A stretch of 64,000 nucleotides of DNA, from assembly GCA_964017045.1 (NCBI GenBank), contig OZ024806.1, positions 23,715,003 through 23,779,002 on the forward strand, read 5' to 3'. A program made the position numbers and the translations under genes. Shown in pieces: positions 11,577 through 24,450 of the stretch. Numbering within the stretch: position 1 is the first letter of the stretch; every line of letters begins with the position of its first letter. This stretch comes from Omphiscola glabra (lineage: Eukaryota > Mollusca > Gastropoda > Lymnaeidae). The notes beneath the pieces are model-generated. The model was not told the origin of the DNA, did no database searches, and worked only from the letters and a program-made list of their open reading frames with translations.

Positions 11577-12893
11577 TTCACCTTAGCTCATTTGATTTCA
11601 ACCCTTCCCTTTTTCCCTCCTGCACATGCTATTTGATTTGATTTTTAGCATTTAAAAAAATCTAATTGAACGCTGTAGGGGATGTTGGCTGTGTTTTGTT
11701 GCACCCTCCTACATTCTAGGTTCCCCCATACGACTTTCTTTTACATATTTTCATTTGATTGTTGACACTCTGATCCCCTGACCCTCAATATGTTTGCAAT
11801 CAAAGTTAGGTGTAATAAAGTGGTTAAAAATTACAGGTCTTCAAAGATATTTTGGTTTCAGAGTTTCATTGGAGGCAGGAAAACATAATGCCTCTGTCTA
11901 CCTTACAGTGTCACGTGGGTAATCCCATGACGTGTACTCAAAAATAAATGAGGTCACATAAATAAACAATGCACGCCTTTTTAAAATAATAATAATAATA
12001 ATGATGATAACAAACCTAATCATAATAGAAAAACAATAATAAATATACATATAACTGAAATCACTAAAAGAATAGTAATAAATAGAAGAATAACAATTAT
12101 ATTAAATAATAATTTAATTAAAGCGAATACTACTAACAATAACAATAATATATTACATATTCACATTTATAGGGAAAACCCAAACATCATTTGATTTTAG
12201 TGCGTTTGTAAGTGTATTGTTAATATTGCGAAATAAAATTAAAATTAATTTGTTCTTAATAATCAAGCAAATGACCTCATAGGGCGACTTGCCTATTTAG
12301 CAAAAGATAAAAGTTCTCTGATTTAATAACTGCACGTGACAAAATTGATAATGAATTTTCGCTTTTCTTAAAAGTAAAATTAATAAATATAATTGATCGC
12401 TTTTTATATTGCTAAAATTTGCTAAAAATTAAATACAAATGTAAATGTTTATTTTTAACATTTTAATATGTTTTTACTTTTATTAATTCCAAAAATATAC
12501 ATTTATGAAATTTAAAATGTAGTAAAAACGTAACCTTTGATCATACTTTTAAAAAGAAAATGCCGTTTAATTCAATCAGTACAGCGAAACTCCATAGCCA
12601 AATAGCATTTATTAATGCACTTATCAATCATCCAAATAAGAACAAGGCATAAGAAATGCTAAAAAATTGTTTTTGCTTAAGTAAGGTGGTTACAATCCAG
12701 TGGACTATTGTATTATTATAAAAAAAACTCTTTGGGGGTGGGGAGTAATACAATACTTTCAATCTGCCCAAGACAGCAAAAAATACTCCCCAGTGTGAAT
12801 TTAATATAATTAACCTTCTTAGGTACATATATATATCAGGGGTATGAAATATGGTGTTTAAATTTTTACGTGGATGACAATATCTTTAAATCC
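11577..12893. other. AT-rich stretch with (AAT)n-like patches
   Basis: Contains a short (AAT)n run at 11984-12004 followed by A/T-rich microsatellite-like sequence to about 12140. The remainder is very AT-rich without open frames of note. Confidence 0.55.
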
Positions 12894-13677
<784 letters not shown>

Positions 13678-13761
13678 ACTTTTTTCGGTAAACGTTATCA
13701 TATGCATATATAAACATTAATGTATCTATGTATGTCAAGTATTCGCATCTATCGTCTATAC

Positions 13762-14267
13762 CAGTGATTCCCAAAATGGTCTATATCGACATCCAGGGCT
13801 CGACGACAACTTGCAAGTGGTCCATGTCAGCGAAAACAATTTAGGGGGTCCATGAAATGAAAATTGGGGTCAACGATAGTGGATCTCGTGTAATTAAGTA
13901 GGTCGTGACTTCTATTTTGGCATGCCATTAATGGAATAATCCACATATACAGATAGTACCTATTTACTTACACATATCTTCCTACAAAAATTATAAAAGT
14001 ACCTATGAAGTAAAAATAAAAAAAACATAAATGTTCATGAAACGTGATGAAGAATCAAATTAAAATTTAATTTATTAAGTATATTTTCTGATATATGAAT
14101 ATAAATTTAAATCTTTCAAAGTGAGCAGCACTATACCGGCTGTCAAAAACACATTTGAAGTTAATGAATTTGCAAAAAAATAAATATCAGGTAAGCAAGG
14201 GGTCTACCCAAAACTGAAAAAAAACATGGCTAGTGGTCTACGAGCCAAAAATGTTTGGGGACCTCTG
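13762..14267. mobile_element. hAT-type non-autonomous element, 506 bp, TSD 7/8
   Basis: The left terminus is cagtgattcccaaaatgg and the right is atgtttggggacctctg, whose reverse complement begins cagaggtccccaaac. Flanking octamers are gtctatac (13754-13761) and gtctatat (14268-14275), 7/8 identical. Size, CAG/CTG ends and duplication length fit the hAT superfamily. The interior is AT-rich with no transposase. The element begins 84 bp after the (GATA)n array. Confidence 0.75.
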
Positions 14268-14275
14268 GTCTATAT

Positions 14276-15643
14276 CATTGATCCGATTGCGATAAAACGT
14301 GGGTAAGTTGTTTTGCGCATGCCCGCAAAGGTTTTTGAATTAGGTTATCTATTTTGAAATGTTCCTTTTGGGCTTTGAGCCCTAAATTATAAAATAGCGC
14401 TATGGCATGGGTGTATGGAATTTAATCTAATACAAATAGCGACATTTCAGTTGTATGTGACATAATAAGTAGCTTTCTGAATTAGTACAACCATTTTACG
14501 ATTTTGCTTTTCGGGCCAGGGGCCTTACATTAAAAATTTTTTTTTAATTATTTGAACTATATAAATATAATTTAAAACAGAGCCATTGCATGGTTGGATC
14601 AATCGCTACGAGTGTGTGAAATAAATTTTGAAATCCATTCTTCTCACCTGGACAGCTGTATATTGCCTGCTCACGTGTCGAAAAACTTCTAATTTATGTG
14701 TACGCACCAGACGGAAAAAACAAAACGTAATTAAAGCATAAACAATTTTATTTCTTTGAGCAGCATTGCAATGCATGCCGGGTTCTCGCTAGTAGAATAA
14801 GAAAAAAATAAGAAGAGCGATAGCAATGTCATGCTTCAATATATCGTGATGCATTAATTACAGATGTCATTTGACACCGATCGAGCACATGCTGAGAAGC
14901 CCTGATACACCACCGAGCCCCGCTGGGAAGGTCCGTCCGTCCCTCCAGCCACGGCCAATGACAGAAACCATACGCCACGCACATACGTCACAAGCGAGAC
15001 CGTAAACCACGCTGCTTATCGGGACGTCCGCGGGATCCACGCCCAAAAACATCCGAATACAAAGCTTGATCTCTGAACTATGACCTTTGCCACTCGGCTC
15101 ACGAGAGGCATTACGGATGGATTTTTCCCGTCACACACCCATTGAGTGCACCACGAATTTGGGAGTCAGAGATTGGCTTGGAGTCAGAAAACCAGGATTT
15201 TCACGCGCCTATTGTCTGCAATTTACAGCAACAAGAAAGACATCGGATATAACATCACTATTCCGGAGTAGTCCGCATTGAGAGTGGACGCCATGACTTC
15301 TCTTCTTGTTGGCATAGACTCAAAAGACGTTGTCACAAAGATATCTTTTCTTTTTTACAATACAGCCACGAAAATACAAAAGCTGTGGATGGTACTACTG
15401 GGGTTTACTCCCCTTGTTATCAAGTTGACCACATTCAGACTGTAATCGTAACATATGCCTACACACCAGAGACGTCGAGTAACTTTTGGAGGCGCCCCCC
15501 CCCCCCCCCCCCCCCGCATTCAAAGTTGTTAGTTATAATTTGTTTTTCAACACGTCACAAATTTTGGCCAATTAATTATATGAAGTCCCCTGCAACAGCC
15601 CCACGGGATGCAGGGCCCACGTCAAGGTTTGGTCACATAAAGA
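14276..15643. other. Unique stretch with no identified gene
   Basis: No domain recognised in the small frames at 14867-15052 (-), 15087-15281 (+) or 15385-15675 (+). A C21 tract lies at 15495-15515. The segment around 15472-15500 (agacgtcgagtaacttttgg) shares a short resemblance with 48304-48330, possibly ends of a common dispersed repeat. Confidence 0.4.
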
Positions 15644-15874
15644 TATGTTTTTTTAAGACCCGGACACCTATATAGATGTTTCATTTAAGACCGGGGCACC
15701 TATATAGACGTTTTATGTAAAGCCCGGCCACAAGATGTTTTATTTAAGGCCCGGCCACAAAAATAGATGTTTAATTTAAAGCTTAAGGCCCGGCCAGATA
15801 TATAGATGTTTTAAGGGATACCACAAATATATGTTTAATTTAAGGCTCGGCCACATGTGTAGATATTTCAGTTA
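15644..15874. repeat. Decayed array of about 38 bp, 6 copies
   Basis: Repeated modules read roughly aaggcccggccacaaatata then gatgtttaatt. Copies differ by substitutions and indels, so the period varies between about 30 and 45 bp. It looks like an old minisatellite. Confidence 0.75.
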
Positions 15875-15911
15875 TTAATGCTGGTGGTATGAATTACTGA
15901 CAGTATTTAAT

Positions 15912-16027
15912 TTACCAACCACACCCCACAACCACACCCCACAACCACACGCCACAACCACAACCCCACCGCCACAACCTCACCCCCACAACCACACCCC
16001 ACAACCACACCCACAACCCCACCCCAC
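15912..16027. repeat. C/A-rich array of ccacaaccacacc units
   Basis: Irregular repetition of ccacaaccacac and cccacaacc modules of 12-13 bp. The + strand is almost pure A/C. Confidence 0.85.
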
Positions 16028-16340
16028 AACAAAACTCCTCCTAAGGACGTTTGCAATAACAAACACCACAACAAAATCGTTACTAAAACTATTCGAGCAT
16101 TGGGTAAGTTCATCTCTTCACTATTAGAACTTTATTTAAAACACCATCAAGGAAAGCCTCTGAGATGTCTTCGGTTAACTTATTTCAAGTGCCTGCTGCT
16201 ACGGAGCAGATATAGAACGTGTTTTCGGTTTAAAAGATTGAAACACTTGACGACCGAAAATACAACATTAGATCGGTAAATTAAAGAGATTCACACTTTT
16301 AGTTGCTTCCTGGCGCGCTTCTAGATACTGGGGCGACATG

Positions 16341-16384
16341 TGCACAAACACACACATGCACACACACACGCACACACGCAAAAA
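16341..16384. repeat. (CA)n microsatellite
   Basis: Short (CA)n run with tg and cg interruptions. Confidence 0.9.
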
Positions 16385-17088
16385 AGTGTCTTTAAAAGCA
16401 CACTGTAATCTCACACCATTACTAGAATTTCAGAAAATTGAAAAAAATTCGGAGCTCCACTCGACATTCCACATGTTACCAATTTTCTTTTGGTTGATGT
16501 TCAATTTTTTTGACGCCGCCATCTTGTAGTACGCTGGAGGTCACAAGGGGCAGCTACTCAGCGAGCTAACAGAGCGCACAGACAAAAAAATATATGTAGG
16601 AAAAATAGTTTATCAAGCTGATCCCGATATCCTTCGTCCGGTTATAAAGCTCTGGGGATAAAATTAGTTTGATGCTCACAAGGAGAGAGAAGTGGTGGGG
16701 GTGAGGGGGTAGTAGGGGCACCTGGTGGTGAATCGTGGGCATACGTTGGCGGATATGTAGTGTGGGTAGTAGGTGTTTGAAAGGCAATGGACGGCAAATT
16801 AAAAAATTGTGTCGGGTAATAAGAGAGATCAGTTGTAGATTCAATGCCCTTCATCTAGTTGATGGCTGCCTTGCTCTCCATGTTTCCCGTGTCCTCCATG
16901 TCCTCCACGTCCTCCGGGTCCTAGATGTCCTCCAGGACTTCCATTGCGTCCAAACTTAATAGCGCGATACAATGGATTTCAGTGCCGCTTTTTAAAAACA
17001 AATAAAATTTACGCCAGTGTCCATAGGTTAAAATTGCAAGGATTGAGGTGCCTTTAGATGAATTACATTCTATTTTAACCGAATTAAC
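16385..17088. other. Unique stretch with a small 9-bp repeat
   Basis: No gene recognised. A short tcctccatg-like 9-bp repeat of about six degenerate copies occurs at 16877-16940. Frames at 16566-16959 on both strands lack recognisable content. Confidence 0.4.
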
Positions 17089-17282
17089 CAGTGGTCTTCA
17101 AAGAGGGGGGTCCACTGACAGGTAACGGTTAACAGATTGTCATTCGGCGGTCCACTTTGGTTAAAAATTAAAAAAGGGTCTAAAATAGTATCTTAAAATC
17201 CCAATTAAATAGGTACTACCACCTGCTGTAATGTAAGTGAATGCCCACTGGTCTATCACACAGACAAGTGTGAGAAGCACTG
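17089..17282. mobile_element. Possible degenerate hAT-type element
   Basis: The left end cagtggtcttcaaagagg and right end gtgtgagaagcactg (reverse complement cagtgcttctcacac) look like weak hAT inverted termini. The flanking octamers gaattaac and gtctagac do not match, so this is either a very old insertion or a chance pairing of ends. Confidence 0.35.
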
Positions 17283-17353
17283 GTCTAGACCGAACTGCAC
17301 GTGAGTCGGGATGACACGATAAGACAAACAGGTGAGCACATTCAACCACGCAG

Positions 17354-17370
17354 CCCCCCCCCCCCCCCCC
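17354..17370. repeat. C17 homopolymer
   Basis: Uninterrupted poly(C), one of many long G or C tracts in this AT-rich window. Confidence 0.97.
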
Positions 17371-17869
17371 GCGTCATCAATCTTCATGCATCCTTTACAC
17401 ATTCCAAGAAAACCAGCTCACCATCCTGTGGTTGAACTTAAAATATTTGAGACCCTTGGTGCGCAAGCCTGGTTTCAAAGGAGAGACCCAAAACAACAAA
17501 AAACAAACAAACAAAAAAAAACTCACAAAAAAACGAAAAAAAATAACAATAACATTAACTGATGTCCGAAGAAGATCAGCAGCTCTGAAATACTTGACCC
17601 TGACTCTGACAGTTCAACTTGGCGATTGTCACTCTGAGCCTGCCTATCTATCTGAAGTGCATGACTCACGTGACAATGTTAGGTAACAACAAAAAGCACA
17701 ACAAAGAAAACAAACACAAACAAACAAACAAAACTAAAAAAAATGGGGTGCATGATTTTGTGATTTTGACAGTTATCCGAGCAATCGATTAGCTTTCATT
17801 TGAATTGGACATCTTACTCCCGTATAACAGGGCTCTCATCAACTCCAACTAGTATTTTCTCAAAAATGG
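17371..17869. other. A-rich stretch with no identified gene
   Basis: Two patches of aaac/aaaac-type low complexity at 17490-17555 and 17690-17745. No coding signal. Confidence 0.5.
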
Positions 17870-17877
17870 CTTGTACT

Positions 17878-18071
17878 CAATGTTCCCTCTAAGGTTTGCT
17901 GGTTCGTGTGCAGAATCATAAACTTGTGTGCAAAGTTTTACTTTGCAGAGTGCAGCGTATCTGTTCGAATGTATTTTTATAAAATTTGATGCGCGGATGC
18001 TCAAAACTGCTGCGCGGCATCTGTGAGGTAGCTGCGCGGCCGCTCAGCCGCGCAGCTTAAAGGGAACATTG
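17878..18071. mobile_element. hAT-type MITE, 194 bp, perfect 8-bp TSD
   Basis: The terminal inverted repeats are caatgttccctctaag and cttaaagggaacattg, matching at 15 of 16 positions. The flanking octamers are identical: cttgtact at 17870-17877 and at 18072-18079. The interior carries GC-rich motifs (gctgcgcgg, cagccgcgcagc) in otherwise AT-rich surroundings. There is no open frame. Perfect duplication and well-preserved ends argue for a comparatively recent insertion. The 8-bp duplication points to hAT; the CA/TG ends alone would not decide it. Confidence 0.85.
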
Positions 18072-18438
18072 CTTGTACTACATGGGCGTGTCACTACCCA
18101 CTCTCGTCACATCTCATTCACATTCCATCCAAACCCCTGATGAAAAAAACAAAACTCTGACTCCCGCAAAATATTAAAAAGCGATTCATATTTAGAAGAA
18201 AAAAGGTCAATTTAGTAATGTATTATATATTCATAAAATAGTAGTGACACTATTTAGCTAACTGTGCTCAACTTAGATTTACAGATACAGACGAAACGTT
18301 TACAGTGACTGGAGTAGAGTATTTTTATAACTTCTTACACTATTTATAGATATGGCGAATTTGGCGCATTCATTACAAAAAAATATATATACAAATGCAC
18401 GATATCATCCCATTGCCCTGCGCATACGGTTCACAAGC

Positions 18439-18828
18439 CAATGGACTACGATGAGTTACTTTCTTGTTTTGTCACGTGATATGAACAAGCCATTGGTAGG
18501 CTGTCTGCTACACATAACAACAGATAACAACAGATAACAGCTGATCAGCTATTATATCATTAATTTTAAAGCAAAATGTTTGTCTCCATCAGCGCTTCCC
18601 CCAATGTTAATTAAAAATTTTACTTTTCAAAATATTCTTGAATACACTTGTTTTTTAAATGACATTCATTAAATGTGACAATAATTATAATTCAGTTATG
18701 ATTAAAGGAAGAAAGTTGTTTGAAGAAAAATTTGTGAGCGACTAGTGTGTTGCAGACAGCCTACCGGAAGTCTTACTTGTTTTTACACGTATCACGTGAC
18801 AAAACAATCAATCAATCGTAGTCCATTG
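18439..18828. mobile_element. Fold-back element with about 75-83-bp inverted arms
   Basis: The left arm (18439-18512) starts with caatggactacg and passes through ttgtcacgtgat to gtaggctgtctgc. The right arm (18746-18828) carries the same landmarks in reverse complement: gcagacagcctac, atcacgtgac, cgtagtccattg. The arms differ by several indels, with about 233 bp between them. No flanking duplication was found. A second partial copy, left arm plus adjoining interior, lies at 58563-58665, showing that it is a dispersed element and not a local hairpin. Superfamily unknown. Confidence 0.75.
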
Positions 18829-19072
18829 AATGCAATGATAATTATTTTATTCTGTGTAGCAAATTACACTTGCAAAGAGTGTTAATGGCATTACTGCGAA
18901 ATTCTATGACTCACCTTACACTGAGTATGTTTTTCAAAATCTGCAAATGGGAAAGTGTGTGTGTGTGTACGTTTCAGCTGTTATTACATTTTTTTAATGA
19001 GATTAGATTACATCATGCACATATAAACATATGAATCTAAACGTGCTATTGTGTAAATGCTTTTAGGATGGC

Positions 19073-19192
19073 AAGTTAATCAGCAAGTTAGTCGGCAAGT
19101 AAATCAGCAATGTAATCTGCAAGTTAATCAGCAAGTTAATCAGCAAGTTAATCTGCAAGGTAATCAGCAAGTTAATCAGCAAGTTAATCAGT
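19073..19192. repeat. 12-bp array (aatcagcaagtt), about 10 copies
   Basis: Units vary as aatcagcaagtt, agtcggcaagta and aatctgcaagtt. It is 120 bp upstream of the 40-bp array. Confidence 0.92.
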
Positions 19193-19311
19193 TTGAGAGC
19201 TGAATTCCATTTATTTATTTTGTTTGGGCGAATGATTTGGGTTCGGGTTTGGGGTGGGGTGGGGGGCATAAATCGAATTTCTAGTAGAGGTAGTTGGATA
19301 CGCCAATGGCG

Positions 19312-20235
19312 GGGTTTGTATTGTTTAGATAGATGGCCTAGGACATCAGAAGGGGTAGTATTGTTTAGGTTTAGATAGATTGCCTGGGACATTAGAAGGA
19401 GCTGTATTGTTTAGATAGATTACCTGGGACATCAGATGGGGTTGTATTGTTTAGATAGATTGCCTGGGACATTAGAAGGAGTTGTATTGTTTAGATAGAT
19501 TGCCTGGGACATTAGAAGGAGTTGTATTGTTTAGATAGATTACCTGGGACATCAGATGGGGTTGTATTGTTTAGATAGATTGCCTAGGACATCAGATGGA
19601 GTTGTATTGTTTAGATAGATTGCCTGGGACATCAGATGGGGTTGTATTGTTTAGATAGATTGCCTGGGACATCAGATGGGGTTGTATTGTTTAGATAGAT
19701 TGCCTGGGACATTAGAAGGAGTTGTATTGTTTAGATAGATTGCCTGGGACATTAGAAGGAGTTGTATTGTTTAGATAGATTACCTGGGACATCAGATGGG
19801 GTTGTATTGTTTAGATAGATTGCCTGGGACATTAGAAGGAGTTGTATTGTTTAGATAGATTGCCTGGGACATTAGAAGGAGTTGTATTGTTTAGATAGAT
19901 TACCTGGGACATCAGATGGGGTTGTATTGTTTAGATAGATTGCCTAGGACATCAGATGGAGTTGTATTGTTTAGATAGATTGCCTGGGACATCAGATGGG
20001 GTTGTATTGTTTAGATAGATTGCCTGGGACATCAGATGGGGTTGTATTGTGTAGATAGATTGCCTGGGACATCAGATGGGGTTGTATTGTTTAGATAGAT
20101 TGCCTGGGACATCAGATGGGGTTGTATTGTGTAGATAGATTGCCTGGGACATCAGATGGAGTTGTATTGTTTAGATAGATTGCCTAGGACATCAGATGGG
20201 GTTGTATTGTTTAGATAGATAGCCTCGGAAGGGTT
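19312..20235. repeat. 40-bp minisatellite, about 23 copies with higher-order structure
   Basis: The unit contains tattgtttagatagattgcc then tgggacatcagatgggg, or the variants gggacattagaagga and aggacatcagatgga. The order of variants is itself repeated: the 240 bp at 19441-19680 are identical to 19801-20040, and 19681-19800 equals 19801-19920. This shows duplication of multi-unit blocks. Confidence 0.96.
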
Positions 20236-20363
20236 TGGCAGTGGTGCAGGGGTCCCAAATTCGTGTGGATGGGCTCATGGGTTAATTCATGGGGTAGTTA
20301 ATCAAAGGTGCGGACCCACTTGCCATTGACAATAAAGATAACGCCTATATATAATGGTGTATT

Positions 20364-20602
20364 GCTATATTCAGGATAACGTAACTAGTCTGCTATATTG
20401 CATAATTCAGGATAATGTAATAAGTCTTATCTCTTAAATTCAGGATAATATCATTTCTTCTCTCGTATATTCAGGATAATGTATTCAATCACCTCTCGTA
20501 AAGTCAGAAAATTTGATAATAGCATTCTCTATTTAATTCGGTATAATGTAGCAAATCTACTCCCGTGTATTTAGGATAGTGTAATTATTCTACTATCGTT
20601 CA
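20364..20602. repeat. Strongly decayed array, about 35-43-bp units
   Basis: The motif attcaggataatgta recurs about seven times with spacers ending in tct.ctatcg-like pyrimidine strings. Copies are highly diverged, in contrast to the homogeneous 40-bp array about 130 bp upstream. Confidence 0.7.
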
Positions 20603-23233
20603 CCATCTTTGATCAGCTTGTGCGTGCCCCCCACACCCCATCCCCTCCCACAGTCCCTACCCTACATTTGCAACATGCTTACATGTGTAACGCCATCCAT
20701 GTATTTCAGATCCTTCCTTATTAAAAAAAAAAAAAAAAAAAAAAACTAACAGTTTAAACTCTGCAATTCTCAGGAACTTGAAGCCAAATGCGAGCAGCCA
20801 TTAAAGCCACCCTGGCCAGGGAGGGAAACTGCAGACGCATATAAACCTGGCAGCCCATCTTTTAAGATAAGGGAAGATGGCGATTAGTGTGTTTACGCCC
20901 AGTTTTAAACAAAAATTTTATTTTGTTGCTTATCCATGATAACTGCGAACTTATCTATACCCCCACCCCGCCCCTTCCATCTCGGCCCCGATCATCATCT
21001 TTTTGCCCCAGCGAAGACGGCTCTAATAACGGAGCCTTCTCATTGGTTATCTTATCAGGCACTCCACGTGCTCTGCGCACGACGTCACTTCCGTTGATAA
21101 GGACGCCCCCCCGATTCATGGCGACCAGGACCGTACATTAAACGCTCGGTTCCAAATCGTTTTATTTTCCAGTTCTTATCGCGGCCCACCCCGCAGTAGG
21201 GGGGAAGTGGGGGGGGGGGGGAGGGGCGGGTCCCAATGAACCAGTTCTAACTGAGAGCCTGATGGTATTAAATGAGTATCAGGGGAGGGGGGGTTAAGGG
21301 AGGTGTGTACTGCAAACACCCCAAGGATACCCCAGAACTGTCTTTGTAGTGTTTTTAAAATATTGTTAGTTTTTTCTTCTCTCTCTCTCTCTCTCTCTTT
21401 TGTCTACCACTAATTCTCAAAAGGCCCCGTGTGTAACCAACTTGAAAACGAGGCGGGGATGCACCTTTCATCTGTGGCAAGTTTTGATCAAAACATCACC
21501 TTGTTATGAGAAGCCCTTGATGAGAGGACATCATTTTTTGTTTTTGTTTAGCAGACTGCTGGTTGCGGGGTGCGGGGTAGACTGGCATGGGGGTGGGATA
21601 TTGGAGGTTCAGGGGCGTCCCTCTGTCAAAGAAATAGGTTTCGTTACTAAAAAAAGATGGGTGAAGCTCCAATGTTAGTTTAATAATCCCAAAATGGGAC
21701 GCCACGAAGGTTTTGTTTTCGTGTGAACCGTTTCAATATCTCTTCTTTAATAAATAGTATGGAGTTTTCAGGTCAATTTTATAGCTGTCTGTAGTTGTTT
21801 TTTTTTTTTATTGTTGTTTTTTGTTTTGCTGTTCAAATTTCAAGTTGTGAGCCATGAGAAAAAAGGGGTGGGGGGGGGGGGGGAGCACTAATTAGATACT
21901 TACTATGTGCGTTTCTTAAATACGTGCATTTTCAAAGTTTTAGCCACACGTCATGTGGTTAATTTTATAGTTTATAACAGATTTATACGGAAAAAAAAAC
22001 CGTGGTTTTTTAGGGGTTGTTGGATTTCTTTATTTCTTCTTTAGTCGTTCTTAGATAGCGTAAAATATTTCTATGTCAATATCCATCCTTGTCTAGTCAA
22101 TTTAGTGTTTTTCTCGTAAACTTTTAACTTGAATGGTCGGGGGAAGGGGGGGGGGGTGGTGTAACCAATCTTTCCGTTCTTGCCAAATTCAGAAGCAACG
22201 GGTATCAATTATTCCAACGGATTTGAGGATATTATTTTGCTATAAAGATCTTTATATCAGAAACATAAACAGCAACCTGTAATTGAGTGACGACAGTACA
22301 ATAATGAATGTGGTGATGGGATATGTATGCACAGCCTATAGGCTAAATGTAAATACTTTAAATGAAAACAATAACACAACTTAACGCAGCCTAGTACGAA
22401 GAAATTCTGTTCGAACACAAGTTTGTTCGAAATGAAATGTAATTAATAGAGATTTTTTTAAAAAAAATTTTTGAAATAATTTTTTTTTTCAAGGAATTTG
22501 AGAATTGTCACAGACGTACGCTTTTAAATGGAATCAATTTTTTTTGTTATCCCCCCCCCCTTTCCCCCAATAAACACTCCAATTATTTCCGCTTGAACAA
22601 ACTACCTTTCGAAAGAACTTTCGCTAGAACAATATTCCTTCATGCAGACTGGTTTCGAACAATTCGATTCCAAATTCATTCAGAAATTGTGTTTGACAAA
22701 CAAGGTAGCCGCCATATGATCTGAAGACATTTACATAATATCAAACTGATATAGGATTAAACTTGGAGAGCGTGTTTGTTGGCCCATGCGATCATTTCAT
22801 AAGGGTTACAATAATGTTATCCTGTATAATTTTGCTTTACACATAGACACAACTCCTACATAAAAATTTCACCCTTCGGGTTTAAGAGGAAGTTCTTGAA
22901 TTAAAAAAAATGGACGCTAAAATTAAAGATCACCAAAGTTCCGTTGAATGTTGTTTTTTTAAAACATATATTTTATTTTTATTTCCTTTAAAGTTGAATA
23001 TCTTAGAATACCCAAACAGACCATGTCAGTTCTATTTTTAAAAAATCCCTTTCTTCCGTGTGACAACTTTGTTTATTTATTGTTCTTAAAATAAGCAAAA
23101 AGGTACAGCTGGCGAGCCACGAGTTTTGAGCCAAATATTACAAACAAAACAGGCACAAGTATTTAATTAATGAGCAATGAAATATTACTTCATATTTTAT
23201 ATACATATTTAATCAATGAACTTTTTTTATATT
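20603..23233. other. 2.6-kb stretch without arrays or recognised genes
   Basis: Contains poly(A) at about 20724-20745, G13 at 21209-21221, (CT)n at 21376-21398, G14 at 21870-21883 and C10 at 22551-22560. The small frames at 20887-21141 (+) and 21400-21705 (both strands) show no domain I recognise. The rest is AT-rich. Confidence 0.45.
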
Positions 23234-23430
23234 CATCATCATCATCATCACGTCACTTAGTCCTTGGACCGTTGGGGCGCCACAGATGACATTAAAACTA
23301 TCCTTCTCCATTCCTCTCTGTCTTCTGCACTACGCTTAGCATCGCCTAGTTTTAATCCCGTCCACTCTTTGATGTTATTTTCCCATCTTTTTCTCTGTCT
23401 TCCTTTTCTTCTTCCTTCTCTTTTTTATAT
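23234..23430 (-). mobile_element. Non-LTR retrotransposon 3' end with (GAT)n tail, copy 1
   Basis: On the minus strand one frame stays open from about 23430 to a stop at 23257-23259 and reads GRQRKRWENNIKEWTGL, then SAEDREEWRRIVLMSSVAP. This is the C-terminal tail found in many invertebrate endonuclease/reverse transcriptase retroelements; I cannot name the clade. The stop is followed on the minus strand by a (GAT)n tail (CAT on +, 23234-23250), marking the 3' end. The 5' part is missing. A second copy of the same family is at 59089-59308. Confidence 0.75.
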
Positions 23431-23617
23431 TAACGGTGATTTAATTTTCTTTTCTATTCTATTACATTTTTAGGATCATTTTGTATCCGAGCTGTAGCAT
23501 TTTAAAAGAAGTACAAATATAATGGATACTGCTAATTTCGCGTATATATTCTGAACGGCAATATTTGTGTATCCTTTTACTTGTGGCTAGTAGTGGAATT
23601 CCCGAAAGGACAAAGAT

Positions 23618-24425
23618 GTGCCTGAAATGGTCTATATATGCCGTGGAATGCCTGAAATGGTCTAGATATGCCGTGGAATGCCTGAAATCGTCTAGATATG
23701 CCGTGGAATGCCTGAAATGGTCTAGGTATGCCGTGGAATGCCTGAAATGGTCTAGGTAAGCCTTGGAGTGCCTGAAATGACCGATGTGTGTCGTGGAGTG
23801 CCTGAAATGACCGATGTGTGTCGTGGAGTGCCTGAAATGACCGATGTGTGTCGTGGAGTGCCTGAAATGACCGAGGTGTGTCGTGGAGTGCCTGAAATGA
23901 CCGAGGTGTGTCGTGGAGTGCCTGAAATGACCGAGGTGTGTCGTGGAGTGCCTGAAATGGCCGAGGTGTGTCGTGGAGTGCCTGAAATGACCGAGGTGTG
24001 CCGTGGAGTGCCTGAAATGACCGAGGTGTGTCGTTGAGTGCCTGAAATGACCGAGGTGTGTCGTGGAGTGCCTGAAATGACCGAGGTGTGCCGTGGAGTG
24101 CCTGAAATGACCGAGGTGTGCCGTGGAGTGCCTGAAATGACCGAGGTGTGCCGTGGAGTGCCTGAAATGACCGAGGTGTGTCGTGGAGTGCCTGAAATGA
24201 CCGAGGTGTGCCGTGGAGTGCCTGAAATGACCGAGGTGTGCCGTGGAGTGCCTGAAATGACCGAGGTGTGCCGTGGAGTGCCTGAAATGACCGAGGTGTG
24301 CCGTGGAGTGCCTGAAATGACCGAGGTGTGCCGTGGAGTGCCTGAAATGACCGAGGTGTGTCGTGGAGTGCCTGAAATGACCGAGGTGTGTCGTGGAGTG
24401 CCTGAAATGACCGAGGTGTGCCGCT
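23618..24425. repeat. 30-bp minisatellite, about 27 copies, two subfamilies
   Basis: All units share gtgcctgaaatg or atgcctgaaatg. The first five copies carry gtctagatatgccgtgg; from about 23760 onward units carry accgatgtgtgtcg, then accgaggtgtg(c/t)cg. The change is stepwise along the array, as expected of growth from one side. The period leaves frames of up to 334 codons open on the minus strand and 130 on plus; they are artefacts. Confidence 0.96.
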
Positions 24426-24450
24426 CGTGATAAAAGGTTGCGGCACACTG
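24421..24450. mobile_element. Possible hAT right terminus abutting the 30-bp array
   Basis: The sequence gataaaaggttgcggcacactg (reverse complement beginning cagtgtgccgcaacc) resembles a hAT end and starts where the last array unit breaks off. No matching left end or target duplication was found on the other side of the array. Confidence 0.35.

Noticed and set aside
20239..20262. Possible hAT left end (cagtggtgcaggggtccc)
   Set aside because: No partner end within about 1 kb and no duplication.
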